Part shown: one piece after another, positions 1-9,893 of the stretch
Layout of the letters: each line of letters opens with the position of its first letter
Numbering within the stretch: position 1 is the stretch's first letter
Assembly: GCA_011773845.1 (NCBI GenBank)
Contig: WVWV01000065.1
Coordinates: 17,870-60,809, forward strand
Source of the DNA: Lysobacterales bacterium
GTDB lineage: Bacteria; Pseudomonadota; Gammaproteobacteria; Xanthomonadales; SZUA-36
DNA length: 42,940 bases
Direction: 5' to 3'
Made by a program: the position numbers and the translations under genes
Notes under the pieces: generated by a model
The model's input: only the letters and a program-made list of their open reading frames with translations
Told to the model about the DNA's origin: nothing
The model's database searches: none

Positions 1-45
1 CAACAGTGCCGCGCTGCGCAACATGCGTGCCAGGAGCCGGTTCAT
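1..45 (-). CDS. rnfG: RnfG, N-terminal fragment (cut by the window edge)
   Basis: Only the first 15 codons are present, reading MNRLLARMLRSAALL and running off the left edge. The ATG overlaps the rnfD stop in an ATGA arrangement, which is how the next gene of an rnfABCDGE operon is usually joined. The short basic start followed by hydrophobic residues fits the membrane anchor of RnfG, the FMN-carrying periplasm-facing subunit. The identification rests mainly on gene order, because too little sequence is visible for a family match. Confidence 0.7.
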   Translation of the reverse strand, partial: MNRLLARMLRSAALL

Positions 46-1067
46 TGGCCGTAAATCCGCGGGCGCGTGTAGCGATCGATCAGCGGTGCCGCCATGTTCA
101 TGAGCAACACCGCGAACGCCACCCCGTCCGGATAGCCGCCCCAGCGCCGGATGGCGAGCGTGATCAGCCCCACGCCGGCCCCGAACCACAGGCGACCGCG
201 GTTGCTGGCGCAACCGCTGACCGGGTCGGTGGCGATGAAGAAGGCGCCCAGCACCAGGGCGCCGGAAAACACGTGCTGCAGGGGCGCCGGGTTGCTGCCC
301 GGGTCCAGCAGCCAGGCGGGCAGGCTCAGCAGCACGACGCTGCCAACGACCGCCGCCGGCACGTGCCAGGAAATGATCCGCCGGTACAGCAGGTACAGCC
401 CGCCGAGGGCATACCAGTTGGCGATCCACTCCCAGCCCAGGCCGCCAAAATCGCCAAACACGGCCGCCAGCCGGATTTCCGGCACGATCCGTCCACTGTC
501 GATGCCGGTCTTCAGGCTGTCCAGCGGGGTTGCGCCGGAGATGGCATCCCAACCGGCGGGGGCGGCTCCGCCGAGGATGATCCCCAGGGTTTCCAATAGG
601 CCCGGCGCGCCGGGCGCCAGGGGGCGCGGCAGCAGCCACTGGGTCATTTCCTGGGGGAAACTGATCAATACCACCGCGTAGCCGACCATGGCCGGGTTGA
701 ATATGTTGTGGCCCAGCCCACCGTACAGGTGCTTGGCGAACACCACCGCGAACAGCATCGCGACCAGGCTGATCCACCAGGGCGCAAGCGGCGGCACGCA
801 GAGCGCGAACAGTACGCCGGTGACCAGCGCTGAGCCATCGGTCAGGAACAGGCGCAGATCCCGCTTGCGCAGCTTCAGCATCAGCCATTCGAAGGCCAGC
901 GCAAAAACGCTCGCGAGCAGGATCTGGACCAGGACCCCCGGACCGAAGTACCAGGTGGCGGCGAAGATGCCGGGAACCAGCGCATACAGCACCTGGCGCA
1001 TGGTGCCCGCAACCGTCACCGAAGGCGGGATGTGGGGGGCGGCGCCGGTCGCCAGCTGGCGGTTCAC
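42..1067 (-). CDS. rnfD: RnfD, membrane subunit of the Rnf electron-transport complex
   Basis: Integral membrane flavoprotein subunit of the ion-motive ferredoxin:NAD oxidoreductase (Rnf; Rsx in E. coli). The 341-residue product has many hydrophobic helices, and the SGAT motif at about residues 177-180 supplies Thr180, the expected site of covalent FMN attachment. The conserved GHNIFNPAM and DPVSG segments of the NqrB/RnfD family are present. I chose the GTG at 1067 because it overlaps the rnfC stop as GTGA and gives the usual length; the frame is open further upstream but that part is antisense-like extension. The gene overlaps rnfC before it and rnfG after it, so the subunits are probably translationally coupled. 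Confidence 0.95.
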   Translation of the reverse strand: MNRQLATGAAPHIPPSVTVAGTMRQVLYALVPGIFAATWYFGPGVLVQILLASVFALAFEWLMLKLRKRDLRLFLTDGSALVTGVLFALCVPPLAPWWISLVAMLFAVVFAKHLYGGLGHNIFNPAMVGYAVVLISFPQEMTQWLLPRPLAPGAPGLLETLGIILGGAAPAGWDAISGATPLDSLKTGIDSGRIVPEIRLAAVFGDFGGLGWEWIANWYALGGLYLLYRRIISWHVPAAVVGSVVLLSLPAWLLDPGSNPAPLQHVFSGALVLGAFFIATDPVSGCASNRGRLWFGAGVGLITLAIRRWGGYPDGVAFAVLLMNMAAPLIDRYTRPRIYGQ

Positions 1068-2635
1068 GGCCCGGGCTCCGGCTCGCTGTCCGCCGAACGC
1101 TTGCGGGCCGCGCGCCCAATGGCCGCCGCCACCTTGCGCTGCCGCGCGGCGTCGTCGCGCAGAGCCCGTTTCTTCTGTGCCATGCGCTCGGCGCGCTCTG
1201 CCTGCTGGCGCGCGAGGCGCGCCTCCCGCGTCAGGTAGCGCTCGCGGGCATGGTCCGCGGCCAGTTGCTGGCGCCGCCGCGCTCGCAATTCGCCCTTGCC
1301 GTGTCGAAACCACTGCGCCAGCGGGATGTGGCTGGGGCAGACGAAATCGCAGCAGCCGCACTCAATGCAGTCCCGCAAGCCAGAAGCGCCCGCGTCTTCC
1401 CACAGGCCATTGCGAATCTGCCAGTGCAGCTGCTGCGGCAGGAGTTGGGCCGGGCAGACCCGGGCGCATTCCCCGCAGCGAATGCAGGGCATCTCCGGCT
1501 GAGGTGAGGCGATTTCGTCGTGACACAGAACGAGCACGCAGTTGGTGGCCTTGACCACGGGGTGTGCGTCCGAGTCCAGGCTATAGCCCATCATGGGTCC
1601 GCCGATGACCAGTCGCGCGGCGTCGGGAGCGTAGCCACCACAGAACTCGATCAGGTCGGCAATCGGCGTGCCGACCAACGCCAGCACATTGCGCGGTTCG
1701 CGCACGCCGCTGCCGGTCACCGTCACGTAGCGCTCCAGCAGGGGCCGATCCTCCAGGATGGCGTCGGCCACCGCCGCTGCGGTCGCCACGTTCTGGCAGA
1801 GCAGGCCAATGTCGGACGGATAACCGCCGGACGGGACTTCCTGCCCCGTGAGGACCTGAATCAGCTGTCGTTCGCCGCCTTCCGGGTAGATGGCCGGTAC
1901 GCAGACCAGGTCGATGGCCGCAGCCCCGGGTTCGGCGATGGCTGCCTCGAGCGCTTCCCGCACTGCGCCCATCTGGTCTTCGATCGCGATCACGGTCCGT
2001 TCCGCCCCGATGGCGTGCTGGAGCACGCGGGCGCCGGCGAGGATCTTGCGCGGTTGTTCGCGCATCAGCATCTCGTCGCAGGAAATGAATGGCTCGCACT
2101 CGGCGCCATTGAGGATCAAGGTGTGAATGCGGGCCGCCTGGCCGTGGTGCATCTTCCGGTGGGTGGGGAACACGGCGCCGCCGAGGCCCACGATGCCGGC
2201 CTGGCAGATGGCTTGCACCAGCTCCGAGCCGGCCAGCGATTGCCAATCGTCGAGCGGCTGGCGCGCGCGCCACTGGTCGGCACCATCGGGGCGGATCACC
2301 ACGCAGGGACCCGCCAGTCCGGATGGGTGACCGAGCAGGTGTTGGCTTACCGCCTCGACGTGCCCGGAGGTGGGGGCGTGAACGTTTACCCCGCGCTGAC
2401 ACTCGCCATCGCCGATCAGGTCGCCCTTGAGCACCCGTTGGCCCGGCTGCACGCAGGCGGCCACCGTCTCGCCGGCATGCTGTTGCAGGGGTACGGTGAG
2501 GCGCGAAGGCAGCGGCGGACGGGCCACCGGCAGGCGGCAGGACTGTTGCTTGTGGTGGCGCAGGCGCAGGCCGCCGTGAAAGTGGTGCAGACGGGTGCCG
2601 GCCGCGCGGGTCAGTCGGCGCAGGTCCTGCTTCAT
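1064..2635 (-). CDS. rnfC: RnfC, NADH/FMN and iron-sulfur subunit of the Rnf complex
   Basis: Peripheral subunit of Rnf that carries the NADH- and FMN-binding fold and passes electrons to the iron-sulfur clusters. The 523-residue product has the glycine-rich segment [10 protein letters not shown], a family signature, then two ferredoxin-type CxxCxxCxxxCP motifs beginning at about Cys384 and Cys423. The C-terminus (after about residue 450) is a charged Arg/Ala/Glu-rich helix, as in other gammaproteobacterial RnfC proteins, but it is short and not expanded into long repeats. ATG at 2635 overlaps the rnfB stop (ATGA). Confidence 0.96.
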   Translation of the reverse strand: MKQDLRRLTRAAGTRLHHFHGGLRLRHHKQQSCRLPVARPPLPSRLTVPLQQHAGETVAACVQPGQRVLKGDLIGDGECQRGVNVHAPTSGHVEAVSQHLLGHPSGLAGPCVVIRPDGADQWRARQPLDDWQSLAGSELVQAICQAGIVGLGGAVFPTHRKMHHGQAARIHTLILNGAECEPFISCDEMLMREQPRKILAGARVLQHAIGAERTVIAIEDQMGAVREALEAAIAEPGAAAIDLVCVPAIYPEGGERQLIQVLTGQEVPSGGYPSDIGLLCQNVATAAAVADAILEDRPLLERYVTVTGSGVREPRNVLALVGTPIADLIEFCGGYAPDAARLVIGGPMMGYSLDSDAHPVVKATNCVLVLCHDEIASPQPEMPCIRCGECARVCPAQLLPQQLHWQIRNGLWEDAGASGLRDCIECGCCDFVCPSHIPLAQWFRHGKGELRARRRQQLAADHARERYLTREARLARQQAERAERMAQKKRALRDDAARQRKVAAAIGRAARKRSADSEPEPGP

Positions 2636-3186
2636 GGCCTGCCCCCGGCATGGGCGGTCATCGGGCGTGGCCAGTGCCAGTCCGTGGCGCCGGGTCGGTG
2701 CGGCACCATCTCGATGCAATCCACGGGGCAGGGCGGCAGGCACAGGTCGCAGCCGGTGCATTCCGCGGCGATCACCGTGTGCATCTGCTTGGGAGCGCCC
2801 ACGATGGCGTCCACCGGGCAGGCCTGGATGCACAGGGTGCAGCCGATGCAGATGGCCTCGTCGATGACGGCGACCGACGGGAGCGAGGCTTCCCCGTGCT
2901 CCGGGTTCAGGGGTTTCGGCTCGCGTCCCAGCAGGTCGGCGAGTGCCCGTACGCCGGCCTCGCCGCCCGGCGGGCACTGGTTGATATCGGCCTCGCCGCT
3001 GGCGATCGCCTCGGCATAGGGCCGGCAGCCCGGGTATCCGCACTGGCCGCATTGGGTCTGCGGCAGCAGCGCATCGATGCGATCGATCACGGGGTCGCCT
3101 TGCTGGCGGAACCGGACCGAGGCCCAACCCAGGCCCAGTCCGAACAACAGCCCCAGGGACATCAGCGTGAGGATCGGAATCAGCAT
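2632..3186 (-). CDS. rnfB: RnfB, iron-sulfur subunit of the Rnf complex
   Basis: Membrane-anchored ferredoxin-like subunit that feeds electrons into Rnf. At 184 residues it is near the usual proteobacterial size. An N-terminal membrane helix (residues 3-21) is followed by a Cys46/49/54/71 cluster-binding motif (CGQCGYPGC...CPPGG) and two 4Fe-4S motifs starting at Cys113 and Cys143. The start lies one base past the rnfA stop, so both genes are on one transcript. Confidence 0.96.
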   Translation of the reverse strand: MLIPILTLMSLGLLFGLGLGWASVRFRQQGDPVIDRIDALLPQTQCGQCGYPGCRPYAEAIASGEADINQCPPGGEAGVRALADLLGREPKPLNPEHGEASLPSVAVIDEAICIGCTLCIQACPVDAIVGAPKQMHTVIAAECTGCDLCLPPCPVDCIEMVPHRPGATDWHWPRPMTAHAGGRP

Positions 3187-3187
3187 G

Positions 3188-3769
3188 TCAGAGGTTGGCC
3201 AGGCCGGTGAACCCCATGAATGCCAGCGCCATCAGGCCGGCCGTCACCAGCCCGATGGGCGCCCCGCGAAAGTGCAGGGGCACATCGGCGAAGGCGACCC
3301 GCTCCCGGATCGCGGCAAAGCTGACCAGCACCAGTCCGAAGCCCGCAGCGGCACCAAAGCCATACACGGCGGATTGCAGCAGGTCGTGTTGCTCCTGGAT
3401 ATTCAGCAATGCCACCCCCAGCACGGCGCAATTACTGGTGATCAGCGGCAGGAAGATGCCCAGGATGCGATACAGCAATGGGCTGGTCTTGCGCATGACC
3501 ATCTCCGTGAGCTGGACCATCGCGGCGATGACGAGAATGAAACCCAGCGTGGACAGGTATTCGATCTGCAGCGGCACGAGCAGGTAGCGGTGCAGCAGGT
3601 AGGCCGAGGCCGAGGACAGGGTGAGCACGAAGGCCGTCGCGACCGACATGCCGATGGCCCCGGCCAGCTTGGTGGACACACCCATGAACGGGCACAGGCC
3701 GAGAAAGCGCACCAGCACGAAGTTGTTCGCCAGGACCGTGCTGACCAGGATCAACAACTGCTCTTTCAT
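3188..3769 (-). CDS. rnfA: RnfA, membrane subunit of the Rnf complex
   Basis: Six-helix membrane protein of the RnfA/NqrE family, 193 residues. It forms the central membrane core with RnfE and helps hold the intramembrane iron-sulfur cluster. The N-terminus [18 protein letters not shown] contains the conserved cysteine of the family, and a second conserved segment, [12 protein letters not shown], is present. It is the first gene of the rnf series and starts only 22 nt after the metG stop, so rnf may be transcribed together with metG. Confidence 0.96.
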   Translation of the reverse strand: MKEQLLILVSTVLANNFVLVRFLGLCPFMGVSTKLAGAIGMSVATAFVLTLSSASAYLLHRYLLVPLQIEYLSTLGFILVIAAMVQLTEMVMRKTSPLLYRILGIFLPLITSNCAVLGVALLNIQEQHDLLQSAVYGFGAAAGFGLVLVSFAAIRERVAFADVPLHFRGAPIGLVTAGLMALAFMGFTGLANL

Positions 3770-3791
3770 GGCCGGCGCGCCGGGTACCGGT

Positions 3792-5810
3792 TCAGGTCAC
3801 CCGCTGGCCGGGTTTCGCGCCGTCGTCAGGGCTCAGGATGAACAGGTCCTCGCCGCCAGGCCCCGCCGCCAGCACCATGCCCTCGGAGACACCGAACCGC
3901 ATCTTGCGGGGCGCCAGATTGGCCACCATCACCGTCAGGCGCCCCTGCAAGTCGTCCGGTTGGTACGCGGACTTGATGCCGGCAAACACGGTGCGGGTCT
4001 CGCCGCCGATGTCCAGCGTGAGCCGCAGCAGCTTGTCCGCGCCCGCGACCGTCTCGGCGGCGGTGATGCGCGCGATCCTGAGGTCGACTTTCATGAAGTC
4101 TTCGATGCCGATTTCCTCGGCCAACTCCAGGGCGGGCTGGTCGGTCTCGCCAGCGGGCTTGAGTGATTGGCGCGAATTCTCGATCATGGCTTCCACCTTG
4201 CGGGGGTCTATGCGGGTCATCAGCGGTTCGAAGGGACGCACCGCCGTGTCGAGCAGCGGCGTGTCCAGTGCGCTCCACGGGCCCACCTCATGGCCCAGGA
4301 AGGCGCCCGCCCGGGCCGCGGTGAACGGGATGGTCGGCGCCAGCAGGGTCACCAGCACCCGGAACAGGTTGATGCCCTGGGTGCAAATGGCCTGCACCCG
4401 CGCGGCCTGGTCCGCTTGCTTGATGAGCTGCCACGGCTTGTGTTCGTCGATGTACCGGTTGGCCTCGTCGGCGAGCTGCATGATCTTGCGCACCGCCGCC
4501 TGGTAATTGCGGCCCTCGTAGTCGGCCGCGATGTCGGGGCGTGCGTCCAGGAAGCGCTGGTACAGCTCTGGGTCCGGCAGCCGGTCCGAGACCCGGTTGT
4601 CGAACTGGCGCTGGATGAAGCCGGCGCAGCGCGCCGCGATGTTCACCAGCTTGCCGACCAGGTCGGAATTCACGCGCGCCACGAAATCGTCGAGGTTGAG
4701 GTCGATGTCACCCGTGCCCGGCCCGAGCTTGGCGCCGAAGTAGTAACGCAGGCAGTCGGGTTCGAGGTGGTCGAGGTAGGTGCGGGCCATGATGAAGGTG
4801 CCGCGCGACTTGGACATCTTGGTGCCGTCCACGGTCAGGAATCCGTGGGCATAGACCGCGGTCGGCGTTCGGAAGCCGGCACCCATCAGCATCGCCGGCC
4901 AGAACAGGGTGTGGAAATACATGATGTCCTTGCCGATGAAGTGGTAGACCTCGGTCTCGGAGTCCGGGCGCCACCAGTCATCGAAATTCAGCCCTTCGGC
5001 ATCGCAGAATTCCCGGAAACTGCCCAGGTAGCCGATGGGCGCGTCCACCCACACGTAGAAGTACTTGTCCTCCGTGCCCGGAATCCGGAATCCGAAGTAG
5101 GGGGCATCGCGGGTGATGTCCCAATCGCGCAGGCCCTCGGTGAACCACTCGCGCATCTTGTTGACCACCTCGGGTTGCATGGTGCCGGAGTTCATCCAGG
5201 CCTGCAGGCGCTCTTCGAATGCCCCCAGGCGCACGAAGAAATGCTCCGACTCACGCAGCACCGGAGTGGTGCCGCTGACCGCCGAGCGCGGTTCGTGCAG
5301 GTCGGTGGGGGCGTACGTGCCGCCGCAGGCCTCGCAGCTGTCGCCATACTGGTCCGCGGTCCCGCACCTGGGGCAGGTGCCGCGGATGAAGCGGTCGGGC
5401 AGGAACATGCCCTCCTGCTCGTCGTAGTACTGGGAGATGGTGCGCTGCTCGACATAGCCGCCCGCCTGCAAGCGCTCGAAGATGGTTTCCACCAGCTCCC
5501 TGTTCGCGGCCCCATGGGTCGATGAGTAGTGGTCGTAGCTCAGCCCGAAGTCGCGGAAATCGCGCTGGTGCTCCTCGTTCATCCGTTCGATCAGCGCCTC
5601 GGGGCTGACGCCTTGTTGCTGGGCCGAGAGCATGATGGGCGTGCCGTGTGCATCATCCGCCCAGGCGAAGTAGCACTCGTGTCCCTGGGCCCGCTGGAAC
5701 CGCGCCCAGATGTCGGTCTGGATGTATTCCAGCATGTGGCCGAGGTGAATGGCGCCGTTGGCGTACGGCAGGGCGCTGGTCAGCAGGATCCTTCGTTTGC
5801 CTTCAGTCAT
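3792..5810 (-). CDS. metG: Methionyl-tRNA synthetase
   Basis: Class I aminoacyl-tRNA synthetase that charges tRNA-Met. The 672-residue protein shows the ATP-binding HLGH motif (residues 22-25), a CxxC...CxxC zinc knuckle near residue 147, the KMSKS loop at residues 331-335, and a C-terminal tRNA-binding (EMAP-II/Trbp111-like) domain over roughly the last 110 residues that mediates dimerisation. ATG 5810 ([19 protein letters not shown]) matches the family N-terminus; the longer open frame upstream would add about 40 residues with no family match. It is divergent from apbC, a common arrangement in gammaproteobacteria. Confidence 0.97.
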   Translation of the reverse strand: MTEGKRRILLTSALPYANGAIHLGHMLEYIQTDIWARFQRAQGHECYFAWADDAHGTPIMLSAQQQGVSPEALIERMNEEHQRDFRDFGLSYDHYSSTHGAANRELVETIFERLQAGGYVEQRTISQYYDEQEGMFLPDRFIRGTCPRCGTADQYGDSCEACGGTYAPTDLHEPRSAVSGTTPVLRESEHFFVRLGAFEERLQAWMNSGTMQPEVVNKMREWFTEGLRDWDITRDAPYFGFRIPGTEDKYFYVWVDAPIGYLGSFREFCDAEGLNFDDWWRPDSETEVYHFIGKDIMYFHTLFWPAMLMGAGFRTPTAVYAHGFLTVDGTKMSKSRGTFIMARTYLDHLEPDCLRYYFGAKLGPGTGDIDLNLDDFVARVNSDLVGKLVNIAARCAGFIQRQFDNRVSDRLPDPELYQRFLDARPDIAADYEGRNYQAAVRKIMQLADEANRYIDEHKPWQLIKQADQAARVQAICTQGINLFRVLVTLLAPTIPFTAARAGAFLGHEVGPWSALDTPLLDTAVRPFEPLMTRIDPRKVEAMIENSRQSLKPAGETDQPALELAEEIGIEDFMKVDLRIARITAAETVAGADKLLRLTLDIGGETRTVFAGIKSAYQPDDLQGRLTVMVANLAPRKMRFGVSEGMVLAAGPGGEDLFILSPDDGAKPGQRVT

Positions 5811-5844
5811 CACTCGATCATCGGCCCGGGGCACATAACCGTCG

Positions 5845-5853
5845 ATTATCGCA
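5845..5853 (-). promoter_or_regulatory. Possible extended -10 promoter for metG
   Basis: On the minus strand the sequence TGCGATAAT fits an extended -10 element (TG, one base, then GATAAT) about 35 nt upstream of the metG ATG. I found no well-spaced -35, which extended -10 promoters can lack. Position in the divergent metG/apbC gap is the main support. Confidence 0.3.
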
Positions 5854-5918
5854 CGCCGCCCACTCAAGCTGTAGGCGCGAATGCCTTGAAATCGGGCGCG
5901 CTCGGTACCATCCATGGG

Positions 5919-5946
5919 TTCACGGCGCGGCATTCTTGGCTACAAT
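5919..5946 (+). promoter_or_regulatory. Possible sigma-70 promoter for apbC
   Basis: TTCACG (5919-5924) and TACAAT (5941-5946) are separated by 16 bp. The -10 matches five of six consensus bases and lies about 40 nt upstream of the proposed GTG start of apbC. The -35 match is moderate. Confidence 0.35.
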
Positions 5947-5985
5947 GAGTCGCGCCTGCCAGTCAGCCACGGAGCGTACCTTTCA

Positions 5986-7074
5986 GTGACCCAGGTCAAC
6001 CGCGAGAATATCGAAGCGCTGCTGCGCGGCGTTCCCGACCCGTGCACGGGCACGGACCTGGTCAGCAGCGGCTTCGTGCGTGGCATCGGCGTCGATGGTG
6101 ACCGGGTCACGGTGGACGTCCGAGTGGGTTACCCCGGCGACGGCGTGCAGGCCGATCTGGAGGCCGCGATTCGCGAGGCCCTGAGCGCCGATGCGGGGAT
6201 CGCCACGGTGGCCGTCGAATTCAGCTGGAAGGTGGTCCCGCACAAGGTGCAGGGCGACCTCAAGACGCTCGATGGGATCCGCAATGTGCTCGCGGTGGCA
6301 TCGGGCAAGGGCGGTGTCGGCAAATCGTCCACCGCGGTCAACCTGGCGCTGGCCTTGGCGCGCGAGGGCGCCTCGGTCGGCATCCTCGATGCCGACATTT
6401 ATGGCCCCAGTATCCCGCGCATGCTGGGCGTTTCCGGCCAGCCGGACACGGACGGCAAGCAGATTGCGCCCAAGCAGGCGCACGGCCTGCAGGTGATGTC
6501 CATCGGCTTCCTGGTGCCGGAAGATACCCCCATGATCTGGCGCGGTCCGATGGTGACCTCGGCCCTGCAGCAATTACTGAGCGAAACCCGTTGGCACGAC
6601 CTGGATTACCTGGTCATCGACCTCCCGCCCGGTACCGGCGATATCCAGCTCACCCTGGCGCAGCGGATTCCGGTGGCGGGCGCGGTGATTGTCACCACGC
6701 CCCAGGACATCGCCCTGCTGGATGCGCGCAAGGCGTTGCAGATGTTCCGGAAGGTCGACGTCCCGGTGCTGGGCGTGGTGGAGAACATGAGCACGCACAT
6801 CTGCAGCCAGTGCGGCCACGAGGAGCCGATTTTCGGCAGCGGGGGCGGCGCGGCCATGGCGCAGGACTACGACATCCCGTTATTGGGACAATTGCCGCTG
6901 GCCATCGAGATCCGCGAGTCGCTGGATCGAGGGCGCCCGAGCGTGGTTTCGGCGCCCGATTCCCCGATTGCCGAGGCCTACCTGCAGTTCGCCCGCCGGG
7001 TGGCGGGGTGCCTGGCGCAGCAACCTCGGAGCCTGGCCACGGGATTGCCGCCCATCGTGGTACAAAACGCCTGA
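5986..7074 (+). CDS. apbC: ApbC/Mrp iron-sulfur cluster carrier ATPase
   Basis: P-loop ATPase that carries and transfers 4Fe-4S clusters. An N-terminal MIP18 (DUF59) domain occupies about residues 5-90. The deviant Walker A motif GKGGVGKS lies at residues 107-114, and a CSQC pair (Cys273/Cys276) marks the cluster-binding site at the dimer interface. The GTG at 5986 gives 362 residues, the usual size, and has a GGAG Shine-Dalgarno sequence about 11 nt upstream; the frame is open a further 24 codons but with no family match. dcd follows after 15 nt. Confidence 0.95.
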   Translation: MTQVNRENIEALLRGVPDPCTGTDLVSSGFVRGIGVDGDRVTVDVRVGYPGDGVQADLEAAIREALSADAGIATVAVEFSWKVVPHKVQGDLKTLDGIRNVLAVASGKGGVGKSSTAVNLALALAREGASVGILDADIYGPSIPRMLGVSGQPDTDGKQIAPKQAHGLQVMSIGFLVPEDTPMIWRGPMVTSALQQLLSETRWHDLDYLVIDLPPGTGDIQLTLAQRIPVAGAVIVTTPQDIALLDARKALQMFRKVDVPVLGVVENMSTHICSQCGHEEPIFGSGGGAAMAQDYDIPLLGQLPLAIEIRESLDRGRPSVVSAPDSPIAEAYLQFARRVAGCLAQQPRSLATGLPPIVVQNA

Positions 7075-7089
7075 ATCCGGAGGCGGCGC

Positions 7090-7659
7090 TTGAGCATCAA
7101 GTCAGACCGCTGGATACGCCGCATGGCGGTGGAGCAGGGCATGATCGAGCCGTTCGAGCCGGGGCAGGTGCGCAGCTGCGAGGGCGGCGAACAGCGCATT
7201 TCCTACGGCACCTCGAGTTACGGCTACGACGTGCGCTGTGCCCGCCATTTCAAGATATTCACCAATATCAACTCCGCGGTGGTCGACCCCAAGCGGTTCG
7301 ACGAAAACAGCTTCGTGGATTTCCACGGCGACGCGTGCATCATCCCGCCCAACTCGTTCGCGCTGGCGCATACGATTGAATACTTCAGAATCCCCCGCAA
7401 CGTGCTGACCATCTGTCTCGGCAAGTCGACCTATGCGCGTTGCGGCATCATCGTCAACGTGACCCCGCTGGAGCCCGAGTGGGAGGGGCACGTGACCCTC
7501 GAGTTTTCCAACACCACGCCGCTGCCCGCGCGGATCTATGCCAACGAGGGCGTGGCGCAGTTTCTGTTTTTCGAGTCCGACGAGGTCTGCGAGACCTCCT
7601 ACCGCGATCGCTCCGGCAAGTACCAGGGGCAGCGGGGCGTCACGCTCCCCAAGCCCTGA
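7090..7659 (+). CDS. dcd: dCTP deaminase
   Basis: Converts dCTP to dUTP, which dUTPase then hydrolyses to dUMP for thymidylate synthesis. The 189-residue sequence is close to the proteobacterial family from end to end, including the nucleotide-binding segments GKSTYARCG and [17 protein letters not shown] with the catalytic glutamate, and the C-terminal lid. The start is TTG at 7090: GGAGG sits 6 nt upstream and the N-terminus [13 protein letters not shown] is the conserved one. Starting at the internal ATG would remove this conserved part. Confidence 0.96.
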   Translation: MSIKSDRWIRRMAVEQGMIEPFEPGQVRSCEGGEQRISYGTSSYGYDVRCARHFKIFTNINSAVVDPKRFDENSFVDFHGDACIIPPNSFALAHTIEYFRIPRNVLTICLGKSTYARCGIIVNVTPLEPEWEGHVTLEFSNTTPLPARIYANEGVAQFLFFESDEVCETSYRDRSGKYQGQRGVTLPKP

Positions 7660-7671
7660 GCCTGCGGCGCG

Positions 7672-7694
7672 CGGAGTGGGGTTATCCCGCTCCG
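7672..7694. terminator. Hairpin between the convergent dcd and VIT1-family genes
   Basis: CGGAGTGGG and CCCGCTCCG pair over nine positions (one a T-G wobble) around a five-base loop. The hairpin fills the 22-nt gap between two converging genes and includes the stop codon of the minus-strand gene. There is no strong T-run on either side, so termination would be weak or Rho-assisted; the position suggests a shared terminator. Confidence 0.4.
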
Positions 7695-8434
7695 AGCAGC
7701 CAGCCGACCAGCCGGCCGACGAGGAATGCGAGGGTCGCGGCGGCGCCGCCAGTCAGGAGCGTGCCCAGACCGGAACGCAGGGCAGCGAGGCCGTGGCGAG
7801 GCGCTTTCATGGCGCCCACCAGGAAGAACATCAGTCCTGCCAGCCCCCCGCTCAGGGCGAATTGCCGATCGGCAGGCAGCCCGGTCAGCAGCGGCAGCAG
7901 CGGGGCGGTGCCCACCACCACGAATGCCGTGAACGTGACCAGCGCGGACCTCCAGGGCGTGACCCGGGACGGCTGCAGGCCGTGCTCCTCCACCATCATG
8001 GTGTCGACCCACAGGCGGCGGTCGGCGCTGATGGTGGCCACGATGCGTTCCAGTGTATCGCCCTCGAACCCCTTGCCCCTGAAGATCTGGCGCAGTTCCT
8101 CCAGTTCGCCTTCGGGTACCTCCGCGATGTGTTGTTCTTCCGCCTCGCGCACCTGACCGACATGCTGTGCCCGGGTGCGGGCCGCCTCGAAATTGCTGGC
8201 CGCCATGCTGAAACCGTCGGCGACCAGGTTGGCGCACCCCAGGGTCACCGCCACCGGCGCGGGGAAGCCGGCACCCACCGCACCGGCCACGATTGCAAAG
8301 GTCGTGACGCAGCCGTCGATGGCGCCGAGGACCGCGTCGGGGCGCAGGGGGCCGGCCGGCGGCCGGGCCAGCCGGTGGGCCACGCGGGCCGGCTGGTGGT
8401 CCCGCAGCAGTTGGTCGCGATCCTGGTGGCGCAT
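7682..8434 (-). CDS. VIT1/CCC1-family iron/manganese transporter
   Basis: Predicted membrane transporter of the VIT1/CCC1 (DUF125) family, which moves Fe2+ or Mn2+ across membranes. The 250-residue protein has the family N-terminus around DAVLGAIDGCVTTFAIVAG, then a cytoplasmic helical insert rich in glutamate (about residues 95-150, with EAEEQH and EGELEELRQIF) that in plant VIT1 is the metal-binding domain, then C-terminal membrane helices. I chose the ATG at 8434; the frame is also open to a TTG at 8449. It follows the DegS-like gene by 22 nt on the same strand. The substrate is inferred only from family. Confidence 0.85.
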   Translation of the reverse strand: MRHQDRDQLLRDHQPARVAHRLARPPAGPLRPDAVLGAIDGCVTTFAIVAGAVGAGFPAPVAVTLGCANLVADGFSMAASNFEAARTRAQHVGQVREAEEQHIAEVPEGELEELRQIFRGKGFEGDTLERIVATISADRRLWVDTMMVEEHGLQPSRVTPWRSALVTFTAFVVVGTAPLLPLLTGLPADRQFALSGGLAGLMFFLVGAMKAPRHGLAALRSGLGTLLTGGAAATLAFLVGRLVGWLLGAG

Positions 8435-8456
8435 GCCGTCCGCCGCCAAGCAGCGT

Positions 8457-9605
8457 TCAGCGCAGCGGGGGCTGCTGGATGAGCGTGGCGTAGGTGGAGA
8501 ACGGCTGGCCGTCGCGGGTCACCTCCAATTCCACCTCGGTGCCGGGTGCGCGTTGCGCGATAACGAGCAGGAAGGCCCGGGCATCGTCGATGCGCTGGCC
8601 GTCCAGGGCCAACAGGACGTCGCCCTGACGGATGCCGGCGTTCCATGCCGGCCCGCCCGGCGTCACCTCCCGCACCTGGATGCCCCGCCGGCTCGCGCTG
8701 CCGTCGGCTTGCAGGGACAGCGGCAGGTCGCTGAACTGCGCGCCCAGCCAGCCGCGCCGCACCGACCCGTACTCGATGATCTGGTCCATGACGTTGCTGG
8801 CCAGGCTGATGGGAATGGCAAAGCCGATGTTCTGCCCGCCCAGAGCGCGGCCCAGATTGCGGGTATTGATGCCGATGACCTCGCCGCGCGCGTTGACCAG
8901 GGCCCCACCGCTGTTGCCGGCGTTGATGGCCGCGTCGGTCTGGATGAAATCCTCGTACAGCACCGAGCGCAGATCGTTGCGGCCGGTGGCGCTGACGATG
9001 CCCATGGTGACCGTGTGGCTCAGGCCGAGGGCGTTGCCGATGGCCAGCACCACGTCGCCGACGCGGATTGCCACGTCGCGCGCCAGGGGGGCGGCAGGCA
9101 GGCCCTCCAGGTCGATCTTGAGCACGGCCAGGTCGGTTTCGGGGTCCGAACCGACCACCTCGGCCGCCGCGAAGCGGCCATCCCACAGTGCCACCTGGAT
9201 GTTCTGGACGCGGCTGACCACGTGATAGTTGGTGAGAATGTACCCGTCCGGACTGACCAGGACGCCGGAGCCCATGTCCTGGCGCGACCGGGCGAGGTAG
9301 GGCCGGCCAAGGATGCGCTGCAACGGCGGGCTGACCTCCTGGATCTCGACGACCTGGGTGTAGATGCTCACTACCGAGGGGGCCGCCCGGTCGACGGCAT
9401 CGGCATAGGTGTGGGGCGCCGTGACGCCTGCTCCCCCGGCTGCGACGGGCTCTCCGGCCAGGCGGTCGCGCAGGCTGGGCCACAGGAACAGGAGCACGAA
9501 GGCCAGCGCCAGCCCGGCGATCACGTAGCGGGCCAGAAAGCCGAAGAATTCGATGAGCTTGCTCAATGTTCGGGGGTCGGAATGGTCTCGGGGCACGGGG
9601 TCCAC
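8457..9605 (-). CDS. degS: DegS/AlgW-type membrane-anchored serine protease
   Basis: Trypsin-like HtrA protease with a single PDZ domain and an N-terminal membrane anchor (about residues 25-45), the layout of DegS/AlgW. These proteases sense misfolded outer-membrane proteins and begin cleavage of the anti-sigma-E factor. The catalytic triad is complete: His128 (TNYHVV), Asp158 (ETDLAVLKID) and Ser232 (NAGNSGGA), followed by one PDZ domain (about 275-370). The exact start is uncertain: GTG 9605 gives 382 residues, while TTG 9566 would give an N-terminus closer to known family members; neither has a clear ribosome site. It is divergent from petABC, a neighbourhood also seen for algW in Pseudomonas. 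Confidence 0.9.
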   Translation of the reverse strand: MDPVPRDHSDPRTLSKLIEFFGFLARYVIAGLALAFVLLFLWPSLRDRLAGEPVAAGGAGVTAPHTYADAVDRAAPSVVSIYTQVVEIQEVSPPLQRILGRPYLARSRQDMGSGVLVSPDGYILTNYHVVSRVQNIQVALWDGRFAAAEVVGSDPETDLAVLKIDLEGLPAAPLARDVAIRVGDVVLAIGNALGLSHTVTMGIVSATGRNDLRSVLYEDFIQTDAAINAGNSGGALVNARGEVIGINTRNLGRALGGQNIGFAIPISLASNVMDQIIEYGSVRRGWLGAQFSDLPLSLQADGSASRRGIQVREVTPGGPAWNAGIRQGDVLLALDGQRIDDARAFLLVIAQRAPGTEVELEVTRDGQPFSTYATLIQQPPLR

Positions 9606-9675
9606 GTGACGTGGAAGTCGCCCCTATTCTAACCGAAACGCGGTCTCCCGGCGTCGCCGCAAGCGGCGCCGGCGA

Positions 9676-9705
9676 TTGTCGCGAGCGGTGTGTTTCGGAT
9701 AAAAT
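9676..9705 (+). promoter_or_regulatory. Possible promoter for petABC-sspAB
   Basis: TTGTCG (9676-9681) and TAAAAT (9700-9705) are separated by 18 bp in the divergent gap between the protease gene and petA. A transcript from here would have a leader of about 180 nt. The rest of the 288-nt gap shows no open frame or RNA gene that I can support. Confidence 0.45.
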
Positions 9706-9893
9706 TGCCGGCTGAATCGTGCGCGTCCCGGGGCGAGCCCGCAGTTGCGGGCGTGCGTGGCGAACACGCACTGCCCGGGGCTGTAAAACAGGGCTTGAAT
9801 CCCCGCGTCGCGATCCCTAGGTCAGAGTGCGTAATCGTCACAAATCCCCTTCGAAAGCGGGTCTGCGAACAACCTGTCAACTGGAGCTGAGCC

